From NCBI RefSeq assembly GCF_001186365.1, contig NZ_LDTZ01000016.1:372001-436000 (forward strand): a DNA stretch of 64,000 bases, given 5' to 3'. Source of the stretch: Gordonia jacobaea (GTDB lineage: Bacteria; Actinomycetota; Actinomycetes; Mycobacteriales; Mycobacteriaceae). Position 1 is the stretch's first letter; each line of letters starts with the position of its first letter. A program made the position numbers and the translations under genes. Below, in pieces: positions 30,683 to 40,228 of the stretch. Under the pieces are notes generated by a model that was given only the letters and a program-made list of their open reading frames with translations, had not been told where the DNA came from and made no database searches.

Positions 30683-32022
30683 CTGGTCGCAGCCTTCACG
30701 CGCAGGCGGCTGTGTGCCGCGACGCCCTGCACCGGGTGGTCGCGTTCGACGCGGGCGAAGACGGCCCACAGGATCATCCCCGCTATTGCCGTTCCAGCGC
30801 CCGCCGCGCACACCAGTGCCCATCCGCCGGTCTGGTACGCCCAGCCGCCGAACGCCGAACCGAGGACTCCGCCTGCGAAGTAGGCGACCATGTACGCGGT
30901 CGTCAGGCGTGATCGTGCTTCGTCGTCGAGCGAGTAGACGGCGGCCTGGTTGGCGATCTGCACTCCCTGGACACCGAAATCGAACACCAGCAGCGCGATG
31001 ATCAGCACGATCACCTGATGCGCTCCCCAGTAGAGCAACGCCCAACCGACGAGTTCGACGGCCCAGACGCCGTACTGGGTGTGGCGTAGGTACCCGCGGT
31101 CGGCGAGCTTGCCGACACGTGGCGCGGCCAGGGCACCTGCCACGCCCGCGAGACCGAAGAGGCCGATCGCGGCGTCGGAGAAGTGATACTCCGAGCCGTG
31201 CGCGCCGGCGAGCAGAAACGCGATGGCCGTCCACATTCCGCTGAACGCGGCCATGTTCAGACCGCCGAGAAGCATGCGGTGGCGCAGCACGTTCTCGCTG
31301 CGGATCAGGGTGACGATCGACCACAGCACACGGGGATAGCTGGTCGACGACGCGTTGACCGGGGTGCGCGGTGCGAACCACCAGACCGCTGCCGCCATCG
31401 CGATCTGCACGACCGCGGCGACTGCCAGCACCGTGCGCCAGCCGCCGAGCTGCGCAACCAGGCCACTGAACACGCGCGAGAAGAGGATGCCGACGAGCAG
31501 ACCGCTCATCACCGTGCCGACGATGGCGCCGCGCTGGCCGGGTGCGGCCACCGCAGCGGCCCACGGCACCACCACCTGTGCGGCCGACGCCGAGATACCG
31601 ACCGCGAACACCATGATCATCAGGACCGCATACGACGGTGAGAACGCGGCAATCACCAACGCTGCGCATGAGACCACGAGAAGTCCGCCGACGAGGAGTC
31701 GTCGATTGACGAAGTCGCCGAGCGGAACCACGAGAGCCAGGCCGATGAGGTATCCCACCTGCGTGATCGACACGACGAGACCCGCCGCGGCGGTCGAGAT
31801 GTGGAAGTCGTTACCGACCTCGTGCAGCAGCGGCTGCAGGTAGTAGAGGCAACCTGCCGACGACCCGGCAGTGATCGCGAAGAGCAATACGACGAGGCGG
31901 CTCAGGCGCTTGGTTTCACCGGATCGCGAGGTGGGCCCCGATTGCGTGGTGGGCACAGCCGCTCGATCGCCGTCTGCGGACGTTCCGGCCGAGGTGGAGG
32001 ACGCGCACTCTGAAGAGGACAT
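30679..32022 (-). CDS. Major facilitator superfamily transporter
   Basis: A 447-residue membrane protein with about 12 hydrophobic helices after a 40-residue polar N-terminus. VSITQVGYLIGLALVVPLGDFVNRR shows the MFS loop 2-3 motif (GxLxDRxxRR type). It fits the drug/metabolite-proton antiporter group (YnfM/AraJ-like). Substrate unknown. It converges with desaturase copy 2 (stops overlap) and diverges from a LysR gene over 113 bp that contain a LysR-box candidate, so the LysR protein probably controls it. Confidence 0.82.
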   Translation of the reverse strand: MSSSECASSTSAGTSADGDRAAVPTTQSGPTSRSGETKRLSRLVVLLFAITAGSSAGCLYYLQPLLHEVGNDFHISTAAAGLVVSITQVGYLIGLALVVPLGDFVNRRLLVGGLLVVSCAALVIAAFSPSYAVLMIMVFAVGISASAAQVVVPWAAAVAAPGQRGAIVGTVMSGLLVGILFSRVFSGLVAQLGGWRTVLAVAAVVQIAMAAAVWWFAPRTPVNASSTSYPRVLWSIVTLIRSENVLRHRMLLGGLNMAAFSGMWTAIAFLLAGAHGSEYHFSDAAIGLFGLAGVAGALAAPRVGKLADRGYLRHTQYGVWAVELVGWALLYWGAHQVIVLIIALLVFDFGVQGVQIANQAAVYSLDDEARSRLTTAYMVAYFAGGVLGSAFGGWAYQTGGWALVCAAGAGTAIAGMILWAVFARVERDHPVQGVAAHSRLRVKAATS

Positions 32023-32078
32023 ACGTCAATGGTGAGCTGTCTCCGGCATGATGGAAAGCGATGGATTTCGATACGGAC

Positions 32079-32093
32079 ATCACGTTTGTTGAT
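32079..32093. promoter_or_regulatory. Candidate LysR box between MFS and lysR genes
   Basis: ATCA-N7-TGAT, which contains the T-N11-A core of LysR-type sites (T 32080 and A 32092), lies midway between the divergent starts at 32022 and 32136. Confidence 0.45.
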
Positions 32094-32135
32094 ACCTGTT
32101 CTCGTTGAATCGCTGAGGTGCGTAGGAGGCCGGCT

Positions 32136-33029
32136 ATGGAACTGCGACAGCTCGAGTACTTCCTCGCGTGTTGTGACCAGGGAACTTTCACCGCGGCTGC
32201 GCGATCGTTGCATGTGGTGCAGTCGGCGGTGTCGACGGGCGTGGCCAAGCTGGAGCGCGAATTGGGAGTGAAACTCTTCGACCGCACACGCACCGTGCTC
32301 GTGCTCACCGACGCCGGTCGGGCGGCGATCGCTCCGGCCCGAGAGGCGCTACGCGCGCGAGACGAGGTGCACGACGCGCTCGCAGGGCTGCGCGGCGAGA
32401 TCCGGGGCGAGGTGGTGCTCGGTGCGCTCGTCAACGTCGCGACGATCGACCTCGCGGGGGCATTCGAAGTTGTGCATCGGCGTCACCCGGGAATCTCGAT
32501 CGCGATGCGCCAGAGCCCGCAGGGCAGTGCGGGCAATGTCCGGCTGTTGCGCGACGGAAGTCTCGATCTGACACTGATCGGCGGACTCGTCGACGACCTC
32601 TCGGGCATCACTGTCCATTCTTTGGCTGCGGAACCGCTGGTGCTCGTCACCCATCCCGACCACCCGCTCGCGTTGGCTGGTCGATTCGTCGCGGCCGATC
32701 TCGCCGACGAGCGCGTCATCGACTACCCGCCCGGCTGGGGTACGCGATCCATCATCGACCGCGAGATCCCGAATCGGCACTCCGTCATCGAGGTTGCCGA
32801 CCAGGTGTTCGGTATTCAGTTGGCGCGCAGCGGTTTCGGCGTGACCGCCGTGCCCGCCAGCGTTGCGGCCGCCGAGTCCGGTGCGGGACTCGCCCGCTGC
32901 GTCGACCGTGATCTGACGTGGGGGATACACGTCGCGCACTCGGCGTCGAGGAGCCTCACTACCGCAGCGAGCGCGGTCCTCGACATCATCCGAGAGGTGT
33001 GCGGGCCGCCCGGCGATGTGACAGCGTGA
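32136..33029 (+). CDS. LysR-family transcriptional regulator
   Basis: A 297-residue regulator. N-terminal winged helix-turn-helix: MELRQLEYFLACCDQGTFTA then VVQSAVSTGVAKLERELGVK and LFDRTRTVLVLTDAGRA; C-terminal effector domain with GEVVLGALVNVATIDLA. ATG 32136 is preferred over 32118 because AGGAGG lies just upstream and family proteins begin MELRQL. It is divergently paired with the MFS exporter gene, the standard arrangement in which the LysR protein controls the neighbour and itself. The effector is unknown. Confidence 0.88.
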   Translation: MELRQLEYFLACCDQGTFTAAARSLHVVQSAVSTGVAKLERELGVKLFDRTRTVLVLTDAGRAAIAPAREALRARDEVHDALAGLRGEIRGEVVLGALVNVATIDLAGAFEVVHRRHPGISIAMRQSPQGSAGNVRLLRDGSLDLTLIGGLVDDLSGITVHSLAAEPLVLVTHPDHPLALAGRFVAADLADERVIDYPPGWGTRSIIDREIPNRHSVIEVADQVFGIQLARSGFGVTAVPASVAAAESGAGLARCVDRDLTWGIHVAHSASRSLTTAASAVLDIIREVCGPPGDVTA

Positions 33030-33081
33030 GTGGCAGCAGCAGCACGACGACACGGCAGTACGAGGACAGGGAAGGTGCGCG

Positions 33082-33297
33082 ATGAAACTCTCGATCCGCA
33101 ATCAGCTCGCAGGCGAGGTGGTGTCGGTGACGCTCGGCGCCGTCAACGCCACGATCAAGGTTCGCCTCGACGGAGGCGACCAGATCGTCACGTCGTCGAT
33201 CACCAAAGAGGCGGCAGAGGAACTGGGTCTCGCCGAGGGATCGCGCGTGTTCGCGCTCGTCAAGGCCTCCGAGGTCAGCATCGGCGTCCCCGACTAG
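33082..33297 (+). CDS. Mop/TOBE molybdate-binding protein (molbindin-like)
   Basis: A 71-residue single Mop domain: MKLSIRNQLAGEVVSVTLGAVNATIKVRL then IVTSSITKEAAEELGLAEGSRVFALVKASEVSIGV. This matches stand-alone molbindins, which assemble into oligomers that bind molybdate or tungstate in the cytosol. No modABC genes are in the window. It follows the lysR gene by 52 bp. Confidence 0.88.
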   Translation: MKLSIRNQLAGEVVSVTLGAVNATIKVRLDGGDQIVTSSITKEAAEELGLAEGSRVFALVKASEVSIGVPD

Positions 33298-33332
33298 CCA
33301 CCCGCCGCACGCCGCCGGTCGAACTCCTTAAA

Positions 33333-33392
33333 CCGCTGGTCGAGCTTGTCGAGACCACCGCCCGCCCGCTGGTCGAGCTTGTCGAGACCACC
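33333..33392. repeat. Two copies of a 27-bp intergenic repeat
   Basis: CCGCTGGTCGAGCTTG followed by TCGAGACCACC occurs identically at 33333-33359 and 33366-33392. The element resembles the short REP-like sequence scattered through actinobacterial genomes (reverse strand GGTCTCGACAAGCTCGACCA). It fills the gap between the convergent mop and rsgA genes. Confidence 0.75.
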
Positions 33393-33402
33393 CCGCGCCG
33401 GC

Positions 33403-34452
33403 TCAGCCCGCCTCGCCCCGGGGGTCGCCCTGGGCCTCCGCGTCGCCCGCATCGCCCCCCGACACCGCGCGCAGCAGGTGCCGCACGGCCATGGCGCGCC
33501 GGTACGAGTGCCCGGTCAGTGAGTCCAGTGCGCACTCGGGGTCGGCGGGCGGTCCGAGGTGGGTGCAGCCGCGCGGGCAGTTCTCGATCGCTTCGTGGAG
33601 GTCGTCGAAGGCGTTCACGATGTCGTCGGCGCTGACGTGCGCCAGGCCGAACGAGCGGATGCCCGGTGTGTCGATCACCCAGCCGCGTGGCTTGTCGTCG
33701 TCGCCCGGTAGTGGCAGGGCAACCGACTGCGTCGACGTGTGGCGCCCCTTGCCCACGCCGCTGACGACCCCGGTGGCCCGTTCCGCTTCGGGGACAAGGC
33801 GATTCACCAACGTCGACTTTCCGACACCCGAGTGTCCGATGAGTGCCGTGCGGTGATCGGTGAGCAAGGCCAGCACGTCGTCGAGCGGATCGTCGCGGCC
33901 CGCACGCACAACGGGTAGGTCGAGATCCGCGAATGCGGCAGCGAACTCGTCCGAGGAGGCGAGGTCGGTCTTGGTCAGACACAGGATCGGCGACAGTCCG
34001 CCGACATACGCTGCCGCGAGCGCTCTTTCGACGAATCCGGTGCGTGGGGGAGGGTCGGCCATCGCCGTGACGATGAGGAGTTGATCGGCGTTCGCGACGA
34101 CGATGCGCTCGTACGGATCGGTGTCATCGGCGGTGCGGCGCAACACAGTTCGACGCTCCGCCACCTTCACGATGCGTGCGAGGCTCCCGGAATCCCCGGA
34201 GAGATCGCCGACGAGAGACACGTCGTCGCCGACCACCACAGGCGTGCGGCCGAGTTCGCGGGCGCGCATCGCGACCACACGTCGGTCGGGGTCTCCGTCG
34301 ATCACGCAGCCCCAGCGGCCCCGGTCGACCGAGACGACCATCGCATGTTGCGCGTCGTCGTGTGTCGGTCTGGTCTTGGTGCGTGGTCGGCTGCCCTTGC
34401 CGGGACGAATCCGCACATCGGATTCGTCGTAGCTGCTCGCGCGGCGGCTCAC
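33403..34452 (-). CDS. rsgA: Ribosome small subunit-dependent GTPase RsgA
   Basis: A 349-residue circularly permuted GTPase that checks late 30S subunit maturation. OB-fold start with MVVSVDRGRWGCVI and TPVVVGDDVSLVGD; G4 LTKTD; then G1 ALIGHSGVGKSTLVNRL, G3 WVIDTPGIRSFG; C-terminal zinc motif ENCPRGCTHLGPPADPEC. GTG 34452 is favoured because GGAGG directly abuts the ATG at 34458, leaving no spacer, while it sits 6 nt before the GTG. It lies 43-49 bp after aroA on the same strand, as in mycobacteria (Rv3228 next to Rv3227), so the two are probably co-transcribed. Confidence 0.94.
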   Translation of the reverse strand: MSRRASSYDESDVRIRPGKGSRPRTKTRPTHDDAQHAMVVSVDRGRWGCVIDGDPDRRVVAMRARELGRTPVVVGDDVSLVGDLSGDSGSLARIVKVAERRTVLRRTADDTDPYERIVVANADQLLIVTAMADPPPRTGFVERALAAAYVGGLSPILCLTKTDLASSDEFAAAFADLDLPVVRAGRDDPLDDVLALLTDHRTALIGHSGVGKSTLVNRLVPEAERATGVVSGVGKGRHTSTQSVALPLPGDDDKPRGWVIDTPGIRSFGLAHVSADDIVNAFDDLHEAIENCPRGCTHLGPPADPECALDSLTGHSYRRAMAVRHLLRAVSGGDAGDAEAQGDPRGEAG

Positions 34453-34501
34453 CGGCATCCTCCGTCAGGACACACTGTGAAAACCTTTGCCGCGCGGTAG
34501 A

Positions 34502-35767
34502 TCACGGATGTCCGACCATCTGCTGCCACATCCCGGGGAAGTCGGGCAACGTCTTCGACGTGGTCTCGATGTCGTCGACGGTGACGCCGGGGACCACCAG
34601 GCCGATGATCGCGCCCGCGGTTGCCATGCGGTGATCGGCGTACGAATCCCATTGTCCGCCATGTAGTGGCGCTGGTCGGATGATGAGTCCGTCGTCGGTC
34701 TCGGACACATCGCCGCCGAGTTTGTTGATCTCGGTGGCGAGCGCGGCAAGCCTATCGGTCTCGTGGCCGCGAAGGTGGGCGATGCCACTCAGCACGGATT
34801 CCCCATCGGCGAGCGCGCACACCGCGGCGATCGTCGGTGTCAACTCGCCGATGTCGCGGAGATTGCGGCTGATCCCCGTGAGTCTTTCTGGCCCGCGCAC
34901 CGTCAGCACGCCGTCGAAAAGCTCTACGGTGCAACCCATCTCGGCGAGAATGTCGGCGATCTGTGCGCCCGGCTGCGTTGTTGTCGCGGGCCAACGCGGG
35001 ATGCCGACCTCACCTCCGGTGACCGCGGCTGCCGCGAGAAACGCTGCGGCATTGGACAAGTCGGGTTCGACGGCGACGTCGACCGCTTTGATCACACTCG
35101 GGGGTACGCGCCAGGTATCGGGTTGTGACGTGTCGACGACGACCCCCGCGGTGGCGAGCATCTCGACGGTCATGTCGATGTGCGGCGTCGACGGTACCGG
35201 CGCGCCGACGTGTCGCACCGTGATCCCGTTGTCGAATCGTGCTGCGGCAAGCAGGAGTCCCGACACGAACTGCGACGACCCGGACGCATCGATCGTGACC
35301 GTGCCGCCGGCGGCCGATCCCGTGCCGTGGACCACGAACGGCAGGCTGTCGCCGTCGACGCCCACCCCGAGGTCACGCAGAGCGTCGAGGATGGTGGTGA
35401 GTGGACGCTGTCGGGCCTGTGGGTCGCCGTCGAATGCGACGTCGCCGGAGGCGAGCGCGGCCACCGGCGGCAGGAAGCGCATGACTGTTCCGGCCAGGCC
35501 GCAGAACACCTCGCCCGCATGCATCGGCAGCGGTTCGATGGAGACGGTCGTCGGATCGGCGGGATCGACGCGCACCCCGATCCCGAGTTCGGTGAGCGCC
35601 GACAGCATGAGGTTGGTGTCGCGACTGCGCAGGGTTCCGGTGATTGTCGACGGTCCGTCGGCCAGCGCGGCGAGCACCAGGGCGCGATTGGTGACGGACT
35701 TCGAGCCTGGCAGGTCGACGGTGGCCTGAATTCGGCCGTCGGCGAGGGGCGCAGTCCAGATGCTCAT
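34502..35767 (-). CDS. aroA: 3-phosphoshikimate 1-carboxyvinyltransferase (EPSP synthase)
   Basis: A 421-residue enzyme of the shikimate pathway joining shikimate-3-phosphate and PEP. Motifs: [21 protein letters not shown] near the N-terminus, [18 protein letters not shown] (GxAGTxxR signature), [29 protein letters not shown], and [15 protein letters not shown] close to the C-terminus. ATG 35767 is chosen since the family starts here; the longer frame upstream is low-quality sequence. The Gly corresponding to the glyphosate-sensitive Gly96 is in CGLAGT, so the class I-like site looks unchanged. It precedes rsgA on the same strand. Confidence 0.95.
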   Translation of the reverse strand: MSIWTAPLADGRIQATVDLPGSKSVTNRALVLAALADGPSTITGTLRSRDTNLMLSALTELGIGVRVDPADPTTVSIEPLPMHAGEVFCGLAGTVMRFLPPVAALASGDVAFDGDPQARQRPLTTILDALRDLGVGVDGDSLPFVVHGTGSAAGGTVTIDASGSSQFVSGLLLAAARFDNGITVRHVGAPVPSTPHIDMTVEMLATAGVVVDTSQPDTWRVPPSVIKAVDVAVEPDLSNAAAFLAAAAVTGGEVGIPRWPATTTQPGAQIADILAEMGCTVELFDGVLTVRGPERLTGISRNLRDIGELTPTIAAVCALADGESVLSGIAHLRGHETDRLAALATEINKLGGDVSETDDGLIIRPAPLHGGQWDSYADHRMATAGAIIGLVVPGVTVDDIETTSKTLPDFPGMWQQMVGHP

Positions 35768-35811
35768 GCGTTCAGTCTCGCATGTCGTGGTTGCACCGTC
35801 GGATGCCCAAC

Positions 35812-36198
35812 TCAGCGGTTGTCCAATCGCAGCGGATGGTCGGCAGGTACTTCGACGAGGATGAGGGTGCGACCGTCGGGGTCGACGATGTGCATTTCGA
35901 TGAGGCCCCACGGTTCGGTCAGTGCTTCCCTGCGGATGTCGACTCCCATTGCGCTCAGTTCGCGCTGGGTCGCGGCGACGTCGCGCACCTGAATCCACAG
36001 CGCGGCCCCGTTCGCGTGGCCGTCGGGCAGGTCGGTGCTCATGTGGCCGGGTACTTCGATCAGGCCATTGCCCGCGTAGAAGACCAGGCCGCCCGGGTAC
36101 TCACGCGCGATCGCGAGATGGAGCTTGTGGCGGTAGAAGTGCTGCAGCGCTTCGGGATCGCGGGACCGCAACAGGATGCGACTACTCAGGATCTCCAT
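35812..36198 (-). CDS. VOC-family (glyoxalase/bleomycin-resistance fold) protein
   Basis: A 128-residue protein with two beta-alpha-beta-beta-beta units: [22 protein letters not shown] and then [20 protein letters not shown], ending [23 protein letters not shown]. The Glu and His in the final strand ([14 protein letters not shown]) fit a metal site. Substrate unknown. ATG 36198 is preferred over the upstream in-frame start at 36243, since family members begin right before the first strand. It lies 44 bp upstream of aroA on the same strand. Confidence 0.78.
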   Translation of the reverse strand: MEILSSRILLRSRDPEALQHFYRHKLHLAIAREYPGGLVFYAGNGLIEVPGHMSTDLPDGHANGAALWIQVRDVAATQRELSAMGVDIRREALTEPWGLIEMHIVDPDGRTLILVEVPADHPLRLDNR

Positions 36199-36302
36199 GT
36201 CTTCAGTGTCTACACGGTTACCGACGAGTCGGACACCAGCCATCGCGGCGCGTCAGGACTTGCCGACGGTACCGGTGCACCTGCGCTGACAGGCCGACGG
36301 CG

Positions 36303-36539
36303 TCACTGCCCCTCGGTTGTCCCGTTGCTGCCACCGAGCGCGTGGCCACGATTGAGGTCGTTGCCGTGGCGGCCTGCTTCGTAGATCGCCTTCTCGCGGG
36401 CGATGCGATCGGTCTCGCCGATCGGTGTGGCGTCGCCGAAAGCGAACGCCGACTCGTGAGGCTGCTCGTGGGGGATGTCGGGGACGTCGGGATCGGTGCT
36501 GTCGACTTCGGGGCTGTCGGGATCGGGGCTGTCTGACAT
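36303..36539 (-). CDS. Small acidic hypothetical protein
   Basis: A 78-residue protein: an Asp/Pro/Ser-rich N-terminus (SPDPDSPEVDSTDPDVPDI), then a more regular segment with GETDRIAREKAIYEAGRHGND. There are no hydrophobic segments. Compact actinobacterial proteins of this type are frequent but uncharacterised. The start at ATG 36539 is the only good one in frame. Function unknown. Confidence 0.55.
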   Translation of the reverse strand: MSDSPDPDSPEVDSTDPDVPDIPHEQPHESAFAFGDATPIGETDRIAREKAIYEAGRHGNDLNRGHALGGSNGTTEGQ

Positions 36540-36607
36540 GCACCAACGATAGGACTGATCCGCTCGTGGCGCGGGGAGACGGCACAGCGACCCGTTACCG
36601 TCTAGGA

Positions 36608-36946
36608 ATGCATCGCATCTTCACGACGAGCTTCGCCGACGTCTACCCGCTCTACGTCGCCAAGGTGGAGCGCAAGGGCCGCACCAAAGCCGAACTGGAT
36701 CAGGTCATCACCTGGCTCACCGGATTCGACGACGCCGCGCTCACCCGTCACATCGAGGACGGCACCACCTTCGAGGAATTCTTCGACGACGCGCAGCTCA
36801 ACCCGCGGGCAGAACTCATCACAGGCGTCGTCTGCGGTAAGCGCGTCGAGGAGATCGACGACCCGCTCATGCGCAAGATCCGCTACCTCGACAAGCTGGT
36901 CGACGAACTCGCCAGGGGCAAGGCCATCGAGAAAGTACTGCGGTAG
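36608..36946 (+). CDS. DUF2200 protein
   Basis: A 112-residue protein matching the DUF2200 pattern nearly throughout: MHRIFTTSFADVYPLYVAKV, ERKGRTKAELDQVITWLTGF, LNPRAELITGVVCGKRVEEI and DDPLMRKIRYLDKLVDELA. ATG 36608 follows TCTAGGA. It is a cytosolic protein of unknown role that is widespread in bacteria. The stop codon lies inside the left arm of a terminator hairpin. Confidence 0.9.
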   Translation: MHRIFTTSFADVYPLYVAKVERKGRTKAELDQVITWLTGFDDAALTRHIEDGTTFEEFFDDAQLNPRAELITGVVCGKRVEEIDDPLMRKIRYLDKLVDELARGKAIEKVLR

Positions 36947-36981
36947 GTCCAGCGTCGTCCCCGATGCTGGACCTACCGCAG
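36938..36981. terminator. Two-way terminator spanning the DUF2200 stop
   Basis: A 16-bp perfect inverted repeat: CTGCGGTAGGTCCAGC (36938-36953) and its complement at 36966-36981 with a 12-nt loop. The TAG stop of the DUF2200 gene is inside the left arm, and the right arm ends one base before the convergent permease stop at 36983. Confidence 0.75.
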
Positions 36982-36982
36982 C

Positions 36983-38672
36983 TCAGGCCGGTGCGTCCTG
37001 TCCGCGGCTGGAGAACTTGCCGTCGGTGACGTCGTCCCACTTGTCGAACAAGCTCGTCACCTTCGGGTCGCCGAGAGCCTTGATCTCGTCACACAGATCT
37101 TTCGGCGCCGACGGGTTGGTGACGATGAACGGGTGCAGCCCGGGGTCGTGCTCGGCCAGGATGCGTAGCGTCTGCGGACTCGTGTTCGGGTCTGCGGCGG
37201 CGAGCGCGTCGCGTGGGTCGAATGCTGCTCCGCGCGGTGCGTCGGACCCCGATATCCCGATGTTGTCGCCCGCGACGTCGATTTCACCGGTGTTGTGGTA
37301 GTCGAGGGGATCGGGAGATGTGCTGCGCCAGTTGAAGACCAGATTCAGCACGATGGCGCAGATGGCTCCCGCCGAGATTCCCGAGTGGAAGATGGTTTGG
37401 AACCAGTCGGGGAACTTCCCGTAGAGGTCGAGCGCAACGGGGATCTTGTCGTCGTTGGTGTACGACAGGCTCGCCTCGGTGAGCATTGCGACGCCGATGG
37501 AGATCGCGACGACCAGGATGTTGGAGTTGTTGAACTTCACCTTGGTCAAGGTTCGCACGCCACTGGCGGCGACCATGCCGAACAGCGCCACACCCGCACC
37601 GCCGAGCACGGGTTGGGGTATGCCCTCGATGATCGCGGCCATCTTGGGAACCAGACCCAGGATCACCCGCGCACGTGGCAACGTGGCGCGACTTGACGTT
37701 GGTGATCGCCACCAGCCCGACGTTCTGCGCGAACGCCGTGTACGGGAACGTGTTGAAGATGCCGCCGAGCACGGTGCCCGCACCGTCGGCGCGCATGCCG
37801 TCGGCCAGACGCTGCGGGGTGATCTTCTCGTCGACGATCTCTCCGACGGCCACAATGTCGCCGGTCGTTTCGGTCATGATGACCAACGCGACGATGATCA
37901 TCGCGATGATCGAGCTGACGTCGAAGCTGGGGAAGCCGAAGTAGAACGGTTCGGGCACTGCGAACCACGAACTCGAGCCGACGTGGCTCCAGTCGGTCAT
38001 CCCGAACGGAATCGAGATGAGTGTTCCCGCGACGAGGCCCAGGAGGATCGAGACGCGTTTGACGGCGGGTGGCCCGAATCGTTCGAGCAGGATGATGATC
38101 AGCAGCGTCAGGAAGCCGAACGCGATGGACTTGGGAGCACCGAAGTCCTCACCCTTCGCCGTGCCGCCGCCGAACCAACCCGCGGCGACGCTCATCAGCG
38201 AGATGCCGATGATCAAAATGATGGTGCCGGTCACCAGTGGTGGGAAGAATCTGATGAGCCTTCCGACTATGGGCGCCACGAGCATCATGAACAGGCCGCA
38301 CGCGATGACCGAGCCGTAGATCGCGGTGATGCCGTGGTTGAGGCCGATGGTGATCATCGGGCCGACAGCGGCGAACGTCACGCCCTGCATCAATGGGAGT
38401 CGCACACCGAAGCGCCAGAATCCCACCGCCTGCACGATCGTGGCGATACCTGCGACGAAGAGGTCGGCGGTGATCAGGTGCACGATCTCGTCCGAGCGCA
38501 TCTGCCCTGCGCCGACCATCGCGCCGCCGACGATCAGCGGAACGGCCACCGCGCCCGCGTACATCGCCATCACATGCTGAAGCCCTAGTGGGAACAGCCG
38601 CGCCAGCGGTGGGATGTCGTCGACCGCGCGGGCGGCCTTCTTGCCATGTTTGATCGTGTCTAGAACGGTCAC
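36983..38672 (-). pseudogene. Uracil-xanthine permease family gene, frameshifted
   Basis: A nucleobase-cation symporter of the NCS2 family in two frames. The N-terminal part starts GTG 38672 (PLGLQHVMAMYAGAVAVPLIVGG) and runs to NVKSRHVATCA. The reading then continues in another frame as RVILGLVPKMAAIIEGIPQPVLGGAGV through the remaining helices. The join lies near 37660-37700. Family members have about four more residues between SR and LGLVPK, so the gap fits an 11-nt deletion between short GGTG/ATCCTGG repeats. The C-terminus carries an extra cytosolic tail with LRV-like units (DPNTSPQTLRILAEHD, NPSAPKDL). Either a recent pseudogene or an assembly error. Confidence 0.8.
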
Positions 38673-38750
38673 GGATCATTGTTCTACTTTTCGGGCGTTT
38701 CGGACACGACGCGATCGTGTGACGTCCTTGTTTCCGCCAGAATATATTGC

Positions 38751-39268
38751 GTGGACGAGCGCACTCCCCGACAGAGTTTCGGGCTCCTGATGTTTCGACG
38801 CATCGACGTTGTCGCGTTAATCGAAGCCGGTGAAGCCGGCTCTTTCGAGGGAGTCGAGGTACTCATCGCGCACCCGGGTGGTCCGCTGTGGGCGCGCAAG
38901 GATGAGGGTGCGTGGTCGGTGCCCAAGGGGCTGCCGGAGCCCGACGAGTCGCCGCTCGACACGGCGCGGCGCGAATTCGCCGAGGAGACCGGCACGCTGC
39001 GCCTGCAGGCGAGGTCATCGAGCTCGGCGACGTGCGCCAGAAGAGCGGCAAGGTCGTCACCGCCTTCGCCGTCGAGGGAGACCTCGACGTGTCGACCGTC
39101 GTCAGCAACACCTTCGAGATGGTGTGGCCGCCGCGGTCGGGGCGTATGCAGACCTTCCCAGAAGTCGATCGGGCGCAGTGGTGTGGCCTCGACGAGGCGC
39201 GCGTGAAACTGAACTCAGCGCAGGCGGAGTTCGTCGGCCGACTCGAGTCGGCGCTCGGCGACCGGTGA
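38751..39268 (+). pseudogene. NUDIX hydrolase gene, apparent frameshift
   Basis: A NUDIX protein of about 170 residues. The first frame gives SFGLLMFRRIDVVALIEAGE, the substrate-side HPGGPLWARKDEGAWSVPKG and an intact Nudix box GLPEPDESPLDTARREFAEETG. Coding then jumps near 38991-39000 to another frame with AAPAGEVIELGDVRQKSGKVV, TAFAVEGDLDVSTVVSNTFEM and AQWCGLDEARVKLNSAQAEF, the normal C-terminal half of this family. A single missing base explains it. The start is GTG 38751, as SFGLLMFRR needs an upstream start. A TATATT element at 38743-38748 lies too close to be this gene's -10. Real or sequencing-derived is undecided. Confidence 0.75.
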
Positions 39269-39352
39269 ATATCGTGGCTCGCCGATCAGCGAGCCTCGCC
39301 GTTCGCTGACAACCATTGTCGATAAGGGTGTGGTGTCACTACGGTGGGATGC

Positions 39353-40187
39353 ATGACAGATCATGCTGCGGGTTCCAGGTTGGTCGGCTTGTTCAATTCG
39401 ATCGGCACCGATTTCGACGCGTTGCGCCCGAGTCTGTGGGGGCCTGCCGGTCAGGCTCTCGTCGATGAACTCGACATCCGGCCGGGGGAGCGGATTCTCG
39501 ACATCTGTTCGGGAACCGGTGCGAGTGCATTGCCCGCCGCTCGAGCTACCGGACCGGCGGGAACCGTCGTCGCAGTCGACTTCGCGGCCGAGCTCCTCGA
39601 CATCGCGAGTACCAATGCCGCCGACGAAGGTCTGGAAATCGACTGCGTCGTCGCCGACGTCACGGGATTGAAGGCCGGAACACCGCCCTGCGCAACACCT
39701 TTCGACGTGGTGGCGTGCTCGTTCGGAGTCTTCTTCCTTCCGAACATGGACGACGCCGTGCGTAACGTGTTGAGTCTGCTGCGTCCGGGAGGACGCATGG
39801 GGGCATCGATCTGGCACGCCGACAGTCTTCGCGAGTTCAGCGAGATCTACCGCGCATCGGTCGCGGAGGTGGCGGGCGAAACCTCACATCAAGGGCCGCG
39901 CAGCGGAAGTCGGATGCCGATCAGTCATATCGACACCGAAGAGTCTGTCTCGCAATGGTTCACGACGTTGGGCGCACACAAGGTCGACACGTCGGTGTAC
40001 CGATTGCGCATCGAGTGCACGCCGGACTTCGCCTGGAAGATGGTCGTGGGCACGGGGATGCGTGGTGCACTCACGCCTCGACGACGAGCAGATCGCACAG
40101 GTGCGGCGGGTGTTCCTCGAACGGCTGGCATCCGAGGGGCCCGCTGAGATCAACTGCGACACACTCATCGCGGTGGCGACGGTCTGA
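39353..40187 (+). pseudogene. Class I SAM-dependent methyltransferase, C-terminal frameshift
   Basis: A methyltransferase of about 277 residues with motif I ILDICSGTGASALPAARATG, then AGTVVAVDFAAELLDIAS, DVVACSFGVFFLPNMDDAVRN and LLRPGGRMGASIWH. Near 40070-40075 the expected C-terminus leaves the frame: MRGAL is followed in a second frame by RLDDEQIAQVRRVFLERLAS and a normal-looking end INCDTLIAVATV with stop 40185-40187. In the original frame the end is an Arg-rich nonsense tail stopping at 40147. ATG 39353 chosen over GTG 39344. The core enzyme might still fold. It resembles UbiE/COQ5-like enzymes; substrate unknown. Confidence 0.7.
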
Positions 40188-40207
40188 GGTCGCCACCGCG
40201 ATGAGTG
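40162..40207. terminator. Two-way terminator at the methyltransferase/SDR junction
   Basis: A 19-bp perfect inverted repeat (40162-40180, beginning CACTCATCGCGG, and 40189-40207) with an 8-nt loop that contains the in-frame TGA of the restored methyltransferase. It lies 21 bp before the convergent SDR stop. Confidence 0.8.
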
Positions 40208-40228
40208 GTGTTGCAGGCGGTACCTGAT

